DNA from: Symmetrospora coprosmae
Taxonomy: Eukaryota > Basidiomycota > Cystobasidiomycetes > Symmetrosporaceae
Assembly (NCBI GenBank): GCA_008802785.1
Contig: VUYT01000010.1
Location: 372,001 to 436,000 of the forward strand
Direction: 5' to 3'
Length of the DNA: 64,000 nt
The number at the start of each line of letters is the position of its first letter. Within the stretch, counting starts at the first letter, position 1. The notes beneath the pieces are model-generated. The model was not told the origin of the DNA, searched no databases, and worked only from the letters and a program-made list of their open reading frames with translations. The translations under genes were made by a program, and so were the position numbers. Below are positions 1 to 12,869 of this stretch, piece by piece.

Positions 1-548
1 CGCATGGAGCACAGAGAGAGAGAGAGAGAGACGCGCACACTGCCGTAGGAATTTGGGTTCAGGCAGAAGGAGGATCTTTCCTAGCGTCTGGACGGCCGTT
101 GTCTTGTCGCATCCTCTGATGTCTCGTACTCCATTCTCTGCGAACCAAAACGATTGACTTCTAGCACTGTCTCCGTTGACCCATGCCACTCGCCTGCCCA
201 GGCGCGTTCATTAGATAGGCTCGGTATTATAGCTGCTGAGTAAGGACGACGGGGGCCCTTCTGACGGAGACCGGCAGTGGCAAAGGGAGACAGGACAGGA
301 CAGGCCAGGCCAGGCAGGAAGCGTTCGCCTTCACTACCAGTCTCGACGAACGAGCTGCCTCGCTTGCAGGCATTGCACTATACGTTCACTGCACTGCAGC
401 TGTAGCCCCCCTGGAAGCAGGCCCACGTTGACGTCGAGGATGGGATGGATGGCCATAGGATGCGACCAACGTTCCCGAGGCACCGCACCGCACTTCTGCC
501 GGACACCGACATCATCATAGCCAATTGTCATACTGCACAGGATACTGA
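1..548. other. Upstream region of KCS1-like gene
   Basis: No convincing gene. It holds a (GA)n run at about 11-30 and short direct repeats of a gacag/gccag type at 290-320. Presumably the promoter and 5' leader of the kinase gene. Confidence 0.5.
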
Positions 549-3500
549 ATGGAGACCTCAGAGGAGCACTCCAGCAACAGACCACATCATCATCATCATC
601 ATCAAGAAGCGCAACCATCGTCGTCAGCTTCAGGCTCGGGCTCCCCTTTATCGCAGTCTGCAAGCAGCAAGCAGCGACCGGGTCCCATTGCCATTCCCAC
701 ACGGGCGTCCCTGCTCGCGGCGCAGATTGGAGGGTTGGACATACACGATGTGGACCCTGTGACTGGCTTGGCGTACTCGTCCAGTCCGCACGTCATCAAC
801 GGCATCGACTACGAGAAGGTCGAGCATGGCGATCCCGTGAGCGACGACGAGGACGAGGACGAGGACGAGGAAGAGCAAGAGCAAGAGCAAGAGCAAGAGG
901 GACAAGAGGGTGACGAGACAGAACATCAAAGAGAGCACGACAGTCATTGCGCCTCGCACGCCATCGAACTTGGTGAGGCCGAGCAGTCAGACTCGATGGA
1001 GGTCCTGCCGGCACGTCGGGGAGATGGCCTCGTCGGACCACCCTTTGCGGACGCCAGAGGAGACTCGCGCCTGCGAGCACAGAGGCGCGACACCATCGTC
1101 GCAGCAGCATCCGGCAATCGCAGTGTAGGAGGAGGAGGAGCAGGAGGAGGAGAATGGCAGGGGCGCTCATCGCCAGTGTCTCCTCCGCCGCCTTTGTCGT
1201 CCGGCCAGGCTCAGTCCCAAGCTCAGGCTCAGACTCAGGCTCACGGGGTTCACGCAAAGGCATCATCGTCTGGAGGAGATGCGAAAGGGGGCGCTCCCAA
1301 GCGGTCAGGCAGCGACAAGCCAGGACAGGATGGGAGGAAGAATGGAGCAGACGCGGACGATGACGACATGGGCTCGCGGAAAGCATCTGGAGCGCTCCAG
1401 CTCTTCAAGGAGGCGGCAAAGGCGGCAGCATCGGCTGCAAGTGAACGGCAAGCCACACCTCCGCTCACTGAAACCTCGACTTCCCGGACTTCGACGAGCG
1501 CGGCGCCGGCAGGGTCGACGGGGAGGGTCACGCCATCCAGCAGCAACACCCTGGTCGAAAGCAGCAGACAGCGGCCGCCCCTATCGCCGACACCCTCTTC
1601 CACATCTTCCTCCAGCGGCAAAGCCGCCGGCTCCACCTCTCAGGTAACAACCGCGATATCCGGGGCGTCGGCCTCGACGAACAGCCTTTCGGCAACCACC
1701 GTCCAATTGGAATTGAGCGATGCTACGCGACAGCGCGCAGGCTCCGGTCTGGATTTCATACAAGTGGAAGCCACGCTGTCGGATAGGCGAAGCAGTAGAC
1801 ATCCAGACGCAGTGTTGCCTGCCGTACAGGCGCCTATTGCGTTGCATGGCCAGACGACGCCGGTACACACGTCACCCCAGAGCTCTAGGCTGCAGAGCAG
1901 CACACATTCGCCCGAGTCGTCCTCGCCGCCCATTCATGCTATCATGACAAGTCGCACGTCCGCCACGCCGTCTCGTCTTGGCTCACGCACGACATCAAGC
2001 AGCTATTTCAACCAGGCCGATGACGGGCTGGCAGAACTGCCAGACATGCCAGTAGCTCGAGCAGCGGGAACGAGCTCAAGAAGGGGAGCTCCGGGAGACA
2101 CTGGCACTCGTGGGCCCATGCATCGGCCTTCTCCTAGTCATAGACAGTCATCGAGATCAGCGGTCTCGATGCCGACAGCCCAGGAAGGCTCGTCGGCAAA
2201 CGCCCACAATGAACACCTTTCGTCGAATGTCGCTTCGGTTATGCCGTCACCTACGCGCCTGCATTCTGCACAGGGATGGCGGCCTTCCTCGCCAACCATT
2301 GTATCCAACCTGGCCCGCTCACGACCCGTGTCTCCCAAGCCTATATACATCTCTGGCTTCCGAGACCCGTCTGTATCGGCGGCAGGCGTTGCTTCGTCTG
2401 GCGTCATTCCCCTCTCGGTCTGGCAATCCTCGGCGCCTGTCTCCCCATCCCCACACCCTTCTCCTGCCAGCTCGCTGCCGAGCGTCCTTTCATCGGCGGA
2501 AGCCGACTCGCCTTCGTGGGCAAGCTTCACTCCAAGCAGCACCGTCCCGCCCCACAGCCCAACGTCTTCGTTCCCTTCGGCGCATGCGATATCCGTGCCC
2601 ATGTCTGCCGTCTCATCCACCTCCGCACCCGCATCTCTCCCACCACCTCCCGTAGCACTCGGTCCCTTGTCTGCCTCTCTGGAGGACTCCCTGCAGAACA
2701 CCCTCCTGGCGGGTCTCCCGCAGATCAGCGCGACGGTCTCACCGTCCATGCCGCTCCGTCGGAAAAGCTTCAAGATCGTCAGCAGCAGCGTAAGCAGGAG
2801 CAGAGAGCCGTCCGATTCCTACACTGCGGGTAGCGCACGCATGCACCGCTCCCTCTCGTCCGACAGCAACGGCAGTGCTGAGCAGCGAGATGAGCGCGCG
2901 GAGGAGGGAGAGGCGATGGATCAGGGGACACCGACATCGACGTCCATCAGCGCTGCAGGCCGGGCAAAGGGCGAACCGACATCGTATTCTGCAAACGGGA
3001 CGCGGGCCCTGTACGAGAGAGACCCAGAGGGATACTTCTCCGGCCGGCAAAGTTCGACTGATCGCGCAGAGTTGGCAGACGCCGGCGAAGATTACGATTA
3101 CGAGCTGGATGTCCAGGACCGCGATGCAGAGGGCAAACACGAAGCCATCTTGTCGCCGTCAAGTGTCGCGACGCCGCCTGCGTACGAGTCTGCGGGCCTT
3201 GCGCGTCAGCCAACTCTCCGCCACCGCGTCCCCTCTCAGCACGGTCCGTACCAATCGCTTACGGCGGGCGCCCTGCAGACCAAGGACATCAACCAGGCTC
3301 GCGTGGAGGGCATCGACGTTAGTCAGCTCGGCAACATTGTCGATGGCGATGCGATCGATGTGCAGGCGCTATCGAGCGCAGGGGCCGATAGCGAGCACAG
3401 CGTGGAGTTGAGCTCCATGGACGGGCACAGTCAGGCGGAGGATTCTGAACAAACTCCGTGAGTCGCCTTTCAATCTGAAATTGCTTGCCCCCGCAATGCT

Positions 3501-6345
3501 GACCCGCCGCCGCCATCAATAGCCTGCCACACCTGGTCACGCTCAAGCCTTTCAAGAACCAGGTTGGAGGGCACAACCACATGTTCCGCTTCTCGCGCAG
3601 GGCCGTATGCAAGCTCCTCACATCGCGCGAAAACCAATTCTACGAATCCGTGGAGCGGCAGCATCCGGAACTGCTCAGCTTTGTGCCGCAGTATCTCGGT
3701 GTGCTCAATGTCACGTACCGCAAGGCGCCTAAAAACAGCGAGGCGGAAGCGCCGAAGCAGGCCGGAGCGGATATGCCGGACGATGGCAGGCGTGGTCGTG
3801 CCATCTTTCGAAAGAAGACAAAGAGTAAGACCTCGTCCCGCGAAGACGTCGCGGGCAGAAAGAGTGCCGCCGGTGCAGATGCAGTTGCTGAGGACGCAGG
3901 AGAGAGCGGGGCAGAGTCGGCCGACGAGATACCTGAAGTCGCGCTCGAAGAGAACACGCATCTCCTGCCCGAGTCTTTCGTGTGGGACATGATCGATGGC
4001 GGGACCAGCATCCAGGAGGACGTCAGCAAGACGTCCGAGACCCGTAGAGCCAACGGCGCCGACAAGGACAGCAAGCTAGCCAATGCGCGTCGGAAAAAGT
4101 TCAGGCGCGGTAGGCGGACCCTAGCCATGAATGAGGAGCAGAAGCGGGATGCAGTCCTTGGTCTGGATCACGTCAACGAAGCGGATCTGTCTTCATCCAC
4201 CTTACGTCAGGACGGGCTCGAGGACAGCATGGACGACGAGGAGAAGGAGGATGGCCTCAGTGATGCCGAGACGCGCGTGCACATGCCGCTTGAGCGCAGT
4301 CTGAGCTCGCCCGATTCGACGACCCCGTCTTTCAGTGGACAGTCGGCAGGCCCACAATCAGCGAGTGATCGCAATCGCTGTATTTCCGCGCCTGACGAGC
4401 CAAGCTTGGCCGATCTGCGCAATGCGCCTCGCGCCGATCTGTTGCACCACGCCAATGTGCGCAATCCGTTCGTCCCGGACGACCCATTGTCATTCAAAAG
4501 TTCCAGCAGGACCCTTCGAGACAAGCGGACCATGGATCTGCTGCGACCCTCCATTGTCCATGCCAATTCGCAGCCATCGCTGCACGGGACAGGCTCCTCA
4601 GTCGTCAATCGCAAGCTCTGCGAGCAAGTCTTCCGCGAGGTCTTCTCGCCAGCCAATCTCCAGAAGGACGGCTACGGCGCACCGCAGCGCCCTGGATGGA
4701 AGGATCGGTCGCGTGCTGCTCGGGCGCGGAGGCTTGGACGGGACCTCGAAGGCGTGAATAAGACTCGGCTAAAGTCTGCATCCAGTCTAGATGCCCGCGA
4801 TCTGGCAGACATCCGCCCGTCTGGCTTTCATACGCGTGTCAACCCGACGGGACTCCTCGACCCAGCTGCGGCGGCGGCGGCGGGCAATCGCCCTCTGCCT
4901 GGGTCACAGGCGTCCTCGTACGAGGACCCGCCCACTGCTTCCAACTCGAGCAATCTCGCAGTACCATACGGCTTCAGCCCTCCCTCAGATGCTGCCAAGT
5001 TCCGAAAGTCAAGGTCTGATCCATCCTTGACCGAGCTGCTGCGGCAGGCAGAGGATGACGAGGAGACGCAGACGGCGGCAGAGCATGCGCCCACTTTCGA
5101 CATGGACGAGCTTGACGATGCACCTGCCCCTTTCGCCTTTTCGTCGAGTTCACCCGGGCAACAGCCACTGGACCAGGAGGTGACCGCAGCTCCCCGCATC
5201 ACCGCCGAGGCGCCAACGCCGACCATCGAGATGATGCCGTCGTGGCCGAGGGATGCTTCACTCAACGGCTCGCCGGAGGTTCCTCCGACGGCTCGACCTG
5301 CCTTCACATCCCGGCGCTCGACAGCACGCAATTCGATCTCGACGCCTCGCGGCCGCTCCTCCTCGCCGGTCCGGCAGGAGAAGTTTCTGCTGATGGAGGA
5401 TCTCACGGGTAGTCTGAAGTCGCCCTGTGTCCTGGATCTCAAGATGGGAACCCGGCAGTATGGGGTCGATGCTACCCCTGCAAAGAAGAAGAGTCAGACC
5501 AAGAAATGCGACAAGACGACGAGTCGCAGTCTCGGCGTCCGCATCTGCGGTCTTCAGGTGCGCGCAGCAGTGTCTTTCGTCATCGAATTGCTCGCTCGCT
5601 GACGTGCCTCAGTGCTGTGCCATTGCAGGTATACAAGCCGAGCGAAGGACGCTACGTCTTTCAGGATAAGTACTACGGCAGGAAGGTGGCAACTGCACAG
5701 TTCCCCAGTGCCCTCGCGTCATTCTTGCACGATGGCGAGAAGATCTTGATCCACCACATCCCAGCCATCTTCGACAAGCTCTGCAAGCTAGCAGCCATTG
5801 TCCGGCAGCTCACTCGATGGCGCTTCTATGCCGCCAGCTTGCTTTTCATCTACGATGGCAACCCAGAAGTGCAAGACGAGTACCGCGCTCGCCAGCAGGC
5901 TGGCTACGTTCCTGACAGCAATGGCCGGCTGGCACCGGGCGAGCTCAACATCCGGCTCATTGATTTTGCGCACTGCACGACCGGCGACGACTTTCTTCCT
6001 CCCCTGCAGCCGGGCGAGGGGGAGGAGACTGCCGAGCAGCACGGCAGCGAAGCGATACCGCGGGCTCGCTTCCCGCCGATCCATGCAGACGAGCCCGATG
6101 TCGGCTTTCTGCTCGGTCTGCAGAGCATCTGCAATAGCCTGAAGGCGACGTGGAACGAGGAGCGCCGGCGGAGACTGGCTATCGACAGAGAGGACGACAT
6201 TGGACACATCTCGATTCCCGACAAGCGCGCTTTTGATTGCTCCCTGACGAAGGAGGCGGCAGAAGCAAAGAAGCTGGCAGAGGCTGCAGCGGCTGCTGCT
6301 GCCTACCCCCCTTCCTCCGATGACGAACAGGCATTCGAGGCGTGA
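549..6345 (+). CDS. KCS1: KCS1-like inositol hexakisphosphate kinase
   Basis: Three exons: 549-3457, 3523-5557 and 5629-6345, with introns of 65 and 71 nt, giving about 1886 residues. The first 970 residues are Ser/Pro-rich and low complexity, with an acidic stretch near residue 100. Exon 2 opens with the family's conserved QVGGH segment. The IPK catalytic core follows: [14 protein letters not shown] (the PxxxDxKxG substrate motif), [14 protein letters not shown] across the second intron, then LLFIYDG and the IDFAH metal-binding motif. Family knowledge: Kcs1/IP6K makes 5-pyrophosphates such as IP7 from IP6, acting in phosphate sensing and vacuole biology. The protein is far longer than yeast Kcs1 because of the disordered N-terminus. 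I used the first ATG of the open frame; a later start is possible. The two introns preserve the catalytic motifs exactly, so the exon map is firm. Confidence 0.93.
847..900 (+). repeat. GAGGAC/GAGCAA repeat coding an acidic tract
   Basis: Short tandem codon repeats within the KCS1-like N-terminus, encoding a D/E-rich run followed by E/Q. Confidence 0.85.
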
Positions 6346-6822
6346 CGATTCTCATCGTGCTGCGCACACGCGACGCGTCAACGTGTATTTTCTCGCTCCG
6401 GCGTCGATCCTTTGGTTCTTGCATATGTATCTATACTTTTCGGTAGGCTTTTCAGCGTGCTTGCGTCTTGTAGCGTCTAGGCAGACCTTGATGGGGCGAC
6501 AAGGCAATATTCTTGAGATCGTTGCCTCTCTGGATCCAGTGGATGGCGCGATGCGCAATGCGTTGTATAGACATGTGCAGCGAGTACGATACACAACAAC
6601 ACCGTCAACAGAGGACAGCGATACTGACTGCCGTTGACGCTCGAGAGATAGAGAGAGAGAGAATAAGTGGTAAATGCGGTGTGGCGAGACTGGACAGGTA
6701 TGGAAGGGTCTTGATATGTGGGGTTAAATGCTACACTATGTACGACTAGGGAGGAAAAGGATGTATACGGGGACGCGCGCGGAGGCTCGCTTCGTGCAGG
6801 CCGGCCAGTAAGTGAAGCGGAG
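6346..6822. other. Convergent intergenic spacer
   Basis: Lies between the stop codons of the kinase gene (+) and the unknown gene (-). It contains a short (GA)n run near 6649-6662 and no supported gene. It must carry both 3' ends. Confidence 0.5.
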
Positions 6823-9380
6823 TTAGGCGGTGCCTGCAGTGCGGACCCGCGAAGCCGAAGTGGCGCGCTTGACGCCGCTGGCCCGCCGGGTAGTGGGTAT
6901 GGCAGCCTTTCGCGAGGGCCGTCCAGCCGCAGTGCGGGGCTTTGCCGGGTTTCGAGAGCGCACGGACGGTGCACGACTCGCATTGTCGGAACTCCCACCA
7001 TTGTCATCGGACACGTCCGATTCGAAGTCTTGATCATCATCGTGATCTAACGGCGAGTTGGGGTTAGACTCGGACAGGGACGACCCATCCGGATCTCCGT
7101 CATGCGCCAGCTCTGGCTCTACCCTAATGGACTGTGACTGTACCTCGCGAGGCAGAGGGGGTGTGGCGAGCATGGCCGTCGACAGCGGGCGCAGGGCTTT
7201 GACGGGGCTGCGCGAGCGCGGAGTCGGCATGGGCGTAAAGTCGAGATCGTGGCGCTCATAGTATGGCGTTTGCATGGGCGTCTTCTCATCCTGCCGCGGC
7301 GAACCGGGCCCTGTCGCTCCGCCAATGTCAGGTGAAGAGGAGGAGGAGGCCTTTGAAGGTGATGACGGATTCGTCGCCATTCCTGCCCGGCTCTCTGGAG
7401 GGTTGCTGTGCGAAGGGCCGCCGAGACTGTGCGAGGCGCCGGCCAAGGTCGCCGAGGGACTCAGAGGCTCGGAAGAGGTGAATGGTTGTGGTGATGACTG
7501 TGCTTGAGAGTCGGTGTGCGACAGAGCAGGAGAACTGGACACAGCCCTGGCTGCCAACTGAGAAGCCGCGGTGGCGCCGTCTACTGCCGAGCGCAAGCGC
7601 CCCCGGCTGTGCTTGGTCCTTTTCATGGGCAGGTGGAGCTGAAAGACAAGCGCGTTCGCGTCAGTGATTCATGAGTATTGCGTGAAGCCGCGGCATGAAG
7701 TCTCTGTGCTTGTCGAATACTCACGTCCTCAAGGGTAACGCCCAGCGGCCGTTTCTCGACGAGCTCGCCATCCTCATTGATCCGGATTGCCGCATCGCCA
7801 TTGCTGTCTGGGCGCTTGTGGCGTCGCGTGCGACTGCCATCGAACTCGTCTACCTCGCTGTCACTGCTTGCGTCCTCCCTGTCCGGGTCCCCACTCTCCG
7901 AGCCCCGGCTGTTCCCCGGCGCTTCGTCCAAGTCGTCAAAGCCAAAGTCGTCAAACTCCTCGCCCTCTGCGAGCGCGAGATCCGCGTCGGGCCCAGTCTT
8001 GCCGAGCAAGAGATTCTTGCGCCCGGCGATTCCCATCGTGAAGCTCTTTTCGTTCTTCCTGCCTCCGCGCAGGCGCTTGAGCTCGTCCGCGTCGGGCAGC
8101 GGGGCGAAGCGGATGCTACTAGTGCGGCTTGCGTTGGACGCGTTGGACGCGCATGTGCAGACCGAGCTGCTCGTGGCGAGCGACGAGGACGAGCGCTGGC
8201 GCGTCAGGAGGGAGCGGTTGATGACGCCCGGCCGCATGGGGACGGGCCCTGGACTCGACGAATGCGAGGCTCCGCTGGACGACAATGCGGGAGAGAAGGA
8301 GCGCTGTGAGGACCGCGAGGCCATCAGGGAGGGTCGGATTTGTGGAGTGGGCGCGGGGGTCTCGCTAGGTGTACCGGCGCTCTGCTCCTCGGGAGGTTTG
8401 GAGAGGTAGACGGCCAGCCGGGATGGTGGGCCCTCCACTTCTGCTGCCGGGTTCTTGCCTGCTTCCTCGGCAGCAGCCAATGCCTCCCGTCCCAGCTCTG
8501 CTAGGGAGGACACGCTCCCCACGGGCGAGATGTCACATGATCGCCCTCTGCGGGCCATCTCTGCCTCTTCGGCTTCCCAGTCTAGGATGTGGTCATCCTC
8601 CAGGTCCTCCTCCTCTGGCGCAGGATCAGGGTACGGGCGGCGGTAGTCATCGAGGTCGAAGACGTCTGGGGGGCTGTGGGGTTCCGAGTAGCCTGGAGGT
8701 GGCGATGAGGCGCCGACAAGGCAGTCTGGCGAGTGCAGGACGGACGATTCCCCAGAGGTCGGCGAGTGAAGCGGGGGAGGGCAGGACTCGCCCCTTCGTG
8801 CGGCGTAAGCCGAGTAGAGCACGTCCGGATTCTCCTTCCTCCAGGCTTCCTTTGTTCTGTACGCTCCAAAGGCGGACGGGTGGACCGAGCCGAGGAGGCG
8901 GCGCAGGTTGCTCGGGTCCAAGCTGATGTTCCGAGGCAGGTACTTGAGCAAGGGCTGGAAGAGGGAGCTGTTGATGTAGTTTGTAGTGGTGGTATTGTTG
9001 ACGTGCATCTCGTCCTCTCTCTCCTCCTTCCTGTCTGCTCCTGCTTCACCACCTTGCTCTTCCTCCTCGTCAGAGTTGTGCGTGACAGCGGCCGTTTGAT
9101 CGTCCGACGGCGCTGCTGCTGCCCGCCTCTGTAGGATTGACGTCGGCGGGACGCAAGACTCGGCCTTGCCTAGCAGCACGGGAGGCTTGTACGACGGCAG
9201 AAGGTGTGCATCGTCGGCGTCACTGCCTGATGGTGCCTCTATCTCGGAGCCTTCCTCGTCGCTGCCATTGCCGTTGCCATTGCTACTGGCGCTCCTCCTC
9301 CTCCCCGTCTTGGACGTCGTCCGTCTCGCGCCTGCTGCCCGCCCGCGCCGTTTGGCGGCTGCGGCGACGACGACAACCAT
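6823..9380 (-). CDS. Unknown, largely disordered protein
   Basis: Two exons on the minus strand, 9380-7725 and 7638-6823, separated by an 86-nt intron with a GTGAGT donor and TTTCAG acceptor, giving about 823 residues. I do not recognise it. The start chosen is the ATG at 9380 (MVVVVAAAAKRRGR); the frame stays open further upstream. Visible features are a basic N-terminus, an acidic EEEE/DE region, one ordered-looking block (SSLFQPLLKYLPRNISLD and on through AFGAYRTKEAWRKENPDVLY), a second block RFAPLPDADELKRLRGG, and a Ser/Pro-rich basic C-terminus. The mix of basic and acidic tracts suggests a nuclear or regulatory role, but that is only inference. Convergent with the KCS1-like gene. Confidence 0.75.
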
Positions 9381-9957
9381 GGCAGCTGGATCGAGTGAGT
9401 CAAATGGCGTGGTCACTGTGCAGATGCCATGATGGTGGTGCGCTGATATGTCGTGTCGGTGTCGGAGGGAGAACGGTGTTTGCCCTTCATCGCCTTGGCC
9501 AGGGACGTCTGCCCGCCTGCCCGCCTGCCTGCTCGGGAAGGGCGCTTTCACGCTGAACTTGGCCACACCCCTGGGTGGATATGGGTAGGGCTGACACACA
9601 GACGCGCGCACACATGGAAGAGTGCACTGTGTGTAGTCCGACACGCTGGACGAGCAAGTCGACGGATGGTCTCGAGGTCAGGTCCATTGGTCCCTCTCCT
9701 CTCCTCGCTGTCGCACCGCCAGTTGGACGCCCATGCAAGCAGCGACAGACCACCAGACCTCTCCAAAGAACCGGCCAGAGAACGTCCATCAGATTGCACA
9801 GAGGCTCAAATGACAACGTGTTCATGGGGTGGGTGATGGATGAAGGTCGAAAATGTGGGAAATGGGGAGGGATGGCCAGCATCTTCTCTCTCTACAGGCT
9901 CGAAGCTACTTTCTTCTTCTATATGCATTTTCCAGTCCCGTAGCGGGCATACGTCTT
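9381..9957. other. Spacer between unknown gene and secreted-protein gene
   Basis: Upstream region of the disordered-protein gene and 3' end of the secreted Cys-rich gene, both on the minus strand. The frame of the downstream gene stays open into this stretch, so its true start may lie up to about 260 nt further out. Nothing else is supported. Confidence 0.4.
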
Positions 9958-10739
9958 TCACGACAGCATCTCGTCTCCGGGGCGCGCAACGATGGCAGCA
10001 GCCCGCTTGAGGCTGAGCGCGCGCGCCTCTGCGGCAATGTTGCGGTGCGAGCGGCGGACCTTGCGGAGGCCAGCGCCCTGCGATGCGGCCGAGAGGCAGA
10101 CGCCTATCATGATTATAGGGCGCGAGAGAGACGTGCGCGCGTCAGTCTTGCATGGCCATCGGAGGCCTGATCATGGAAGTAAGACGGAAGGGCTGTGCAC
10201 GCACCAGCCTGGCATGTTAGGTCGTAACCCTCGCCGCCACAGTCGACCGAGCACACGGAAGCAGGTTCCCTGCAGGTGAGCAGGAGGCCGTCGTGCGCGT
10301 TGTCTCCGCGGTCGTAGCAGCGCGCTCCGACGCCTGCACACGTGTTGAAGCCTTGCGCGTTGGGCGTGGTGCCGCAGAACTGGTAGCAGTTGTCTGTTTC
10401 GCCGGGGAGCGAAGGTCACGGGCCGCGAGCAAGCGTACGTCAGCATTGTAACGCGGTGCCCCATGTGCTTATGGAGGTGCGAGGCTTAAACGCACCATCG
10501 CCAGAGCATCGGGCTCCCGCGTCCGCACAGTAGCTGTTGCCGTCCGCGCGCACGGGACCGCAGAACCCGTCCACGACCGTGAAGAGCGGTTGATTGAGGT
10601 CGTCGCGGCCCGTGTACGAGTACTGGCACGCTGTTCCCGGGGCGGTCGTGCAGGCGGGGCCGGCCTCCTGCTGGAAGGCAGAGGCGGTCGAGGCGGCAGC
10701 GACGAGGCTGAGGAGGAGGGTGAACCGAGACGCGAACAT
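9958..10739 (-). CDS. Small secreted cysteine-rich protein
   Basis: Three exons on the minus strand: 10739-10496, 10393-10205 and 10103-9958, with introns of 102 and 101 nt, giving about 192 residues. The N-terminus is a clear signal peptide: MFASR, then the hydrophobic core FTLLLSLVAAASTASA, with likely cleavage before FQQE. The mature part has about 14 cysteines, with a repeated C-A-x3-A-R-C pattern (CADAGARC and CAGVGARC), then CSVDCGGEGY and CQAGGVC. The C-terminus is basic and lysine/arginine-rich with no transmembrane segment or obvious GPI signal. I know no named family. Small size, secretion and Cys spacing make it an effector or cell-wall protein candidate, which is inference. An in-frame ATG at 10793 would add 18 residues and bury the signal peptide, so I prefer 10739. 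Confidence 0.8.
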
Positions 10740-11493
10740 GGTTGGGCTGATTGAGATAGATGAGGGGAAAGTGCTGATAGCGTGTGGTGTCAAGAGCTAG
10801 GAAGAGCTGGTCAAGGGGGAGTAGGGAGTGGGCTCGAGAGTAAATGAGTGTGTGGGTAGACGAGGAGTCTGGAGTGTGTTTGGGACAGCGAAGGAATTCT
10901 TTGAGTGAGTGAATGAGAAGAAGAGAGAAGAGAGGGGAGCGATGGACAGAGCAGCGAGGTGAAATACAGGACGACGGCAAGGGGAGGGGAAGAGCATGTT
11001 TGCCCAGGCACGTCCTCACGGCCCCGAGCTGCTTGCGACTGCCCTCTTTCCCCTTACGATGCGGGTCGAGGTAGGCATCGTAAACGCGTCAGTGCATTAA
11101 AGAGGCAGTACATGCGGCAGGCACGGGGATGCCGTGCCATTTGTACGCGTTCCAATGGATTGCGTTGTGGTGCGACGCGTACATGGATGAACCCGTCGGC
11201 GTGCCTTTCCGAGGCATGCCAGCCGTCGACGCGTCTCGAAAGCTCGGGCGTCGGCCTGACATCATCGCGCTCGGCTGTACTTGAGTAGGACATGAGGCGA
11301 ACGGTGTATATAGTCGCTGATGGCGATGGAGTTGCCTCGCTTGTCCCTTGCTGTCGTGGGGGGGGGGGGTCTCTCGTACATCCTCCTGTCGAGTCTCGTA
11401 CCTATGTAGGCACGTGCATCCGGTTGCCCGAATGCTCCAGCATCACCACCTGCCGGCGGTCGAGCCTGTACAGGCTGGAGCTGTATGCCGTGA
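10740..11493. other. Spacer upstream of secreted-protein gene
   Basis: Promoter and leader of the secreted Cys-rich gene and 3' end of the RING gene. It includes a run of ten G residues near 11359. No supported gene. Confidence 0.4.
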
Positions 11494-12869
11494 TCAGCAT
11501 GGCATCTCGACTTCTGCCATGCGCAGTATCGCTCCACGAAGGCTTTTGCCCCAACCGCCGCTGAGAGGGTGGCGGCAGACAGGACACGTCCCTTCGAGCT
11601 CTTTGCCCGCAATGTTGGGCAAGTCGCGCAGCGTCTGCTGCGTGATGGGCTGGCTGATGAGCGCAGAGTGCAGGCACGGGCCGCAGCTGTCGACATGGCG
11701 CACGTCGACGAAAGAGGTCAGCGTGGCTCTCCAGGAACACCTGAGATTTTTAGATGGGCCTCTAGCTGAGCGACTCACAAAGCATGCCCACACTCTGTCA
11801 GGACGAGCGGTGCGGGCGAGCCGAGACATATCGGGCACTGCAGCTCGCCGAGCGTGACTTGCTTTTCCTCCTTCTCCTCTCCCTTGTTCGTCGACTCGGT
11901 CCCTTCCCCACTGGGCGATGCCTGCTTCCCGAACGCCCCGATCCTCCCGTTCTCTGCAGCTTCCCTGCGCGCTTGTGGGCTCGCTAGCGGGCGCAGCGGA
12001 GGCGTAGGGGAGTCGCCGACGACAATGGCAGATGTCGAAGACGTCCCCGGCGGTCGCGCTCGAGGCACCCCGGGAGGCATGGGCAGCGAGGAGTCTGAGG
12101 CCTCTGACAGGCTGGAGGACGAGGATGTGGCACGAGAGCGCGAGTGGCCACGAAGTACATTCCTGCTCGTCTCGGATGTCAAGTCGACGACTCGCGAGGT
12201 CGAGGCGGCCGGACCCGGCGATGATGACGCACCCAGCGTACGCCTGGTCAAGGTGCCGCCATCTGCATTGTAGTCTGTCTCTTCAATGTGGGCGTAATTG
12301 TCATTCTCGGCGGAATCCGCTCTGCCGGTGCTTGCTACATTGTACCTTCGCGCCGCCGGCGGCGCTCGACGGAGAAGGTCCTGCAACGTCGACGCGGGCG
12401 CAATGCGCTCTGCATCGGGAAGGATCTCGTACGTTTCTGCGTGTACGGATGGCGACCTTGCTCTCTCATGCGGCTCTTCAGGCGGACGGGCGTTTTGATC
12501 TTCAGCATTGTTCTCGTCCTCGCCTTCGTCTGGCGGCTCATCATCGTTGTCGCCTGGCAGAGGCGCACTCGGCGAGCGAAAGATGTAAGACGGCAAGCCT
12601 GGGATAATGACTCGGCTGCTTGATGGTCCCGCCTGGGGCTGAGGGGCTGCGCTCTCCTCCGACGCGTCCATTCGCTGTCGTTTCAGGGGGATGCCAGCGG
12701 GGTCGCCCTCATCGCCACGGTGGACCGAGTCGGACGGTGACGTGCTGGCGGGGCGCTTCCCGCGCGAAGCGAGCGAAGGCTCTGCGATAGCGTCGGACTG
12801 CATCGGATGGAGCAGTGCGTTGTGTGCGAGTTGTGCAATGGAGCGGTGTTCCAAAGGCGTCGGAATCAT
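11494..12869 (-). CDS. C-terminal RING finger protein, Slx8-like E3 candidate
   Basis: Two exons on the minus strand, 12869-11779 and 11686-11494, with a 92-nt intron, giving about 427 residues. The long N-terminus is acidic and Ser/Pro-rich with the basic patch LKRQR. The C-terminus is a C3HC4 RING: CPICLGSPAPLVLTECGHAF then CGPC on either side of the intron, and CPVCRHPL near the end. The intron splits the codon after CGHA, and splicing rebuilds the exact RING spacing. A disordered N-terminus with a terminal RING resembles Slx8-type SUMO-targeted ubiquitin ligases. The SIVVGD/AIVVGD and VVDLTS stretches could be SUMO-interacting motifs, which is inference. No ATG lies upstream at 12944, so the start at 12869 (MIPTPLEHRS) is preferred. 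Confidence 0.85.
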
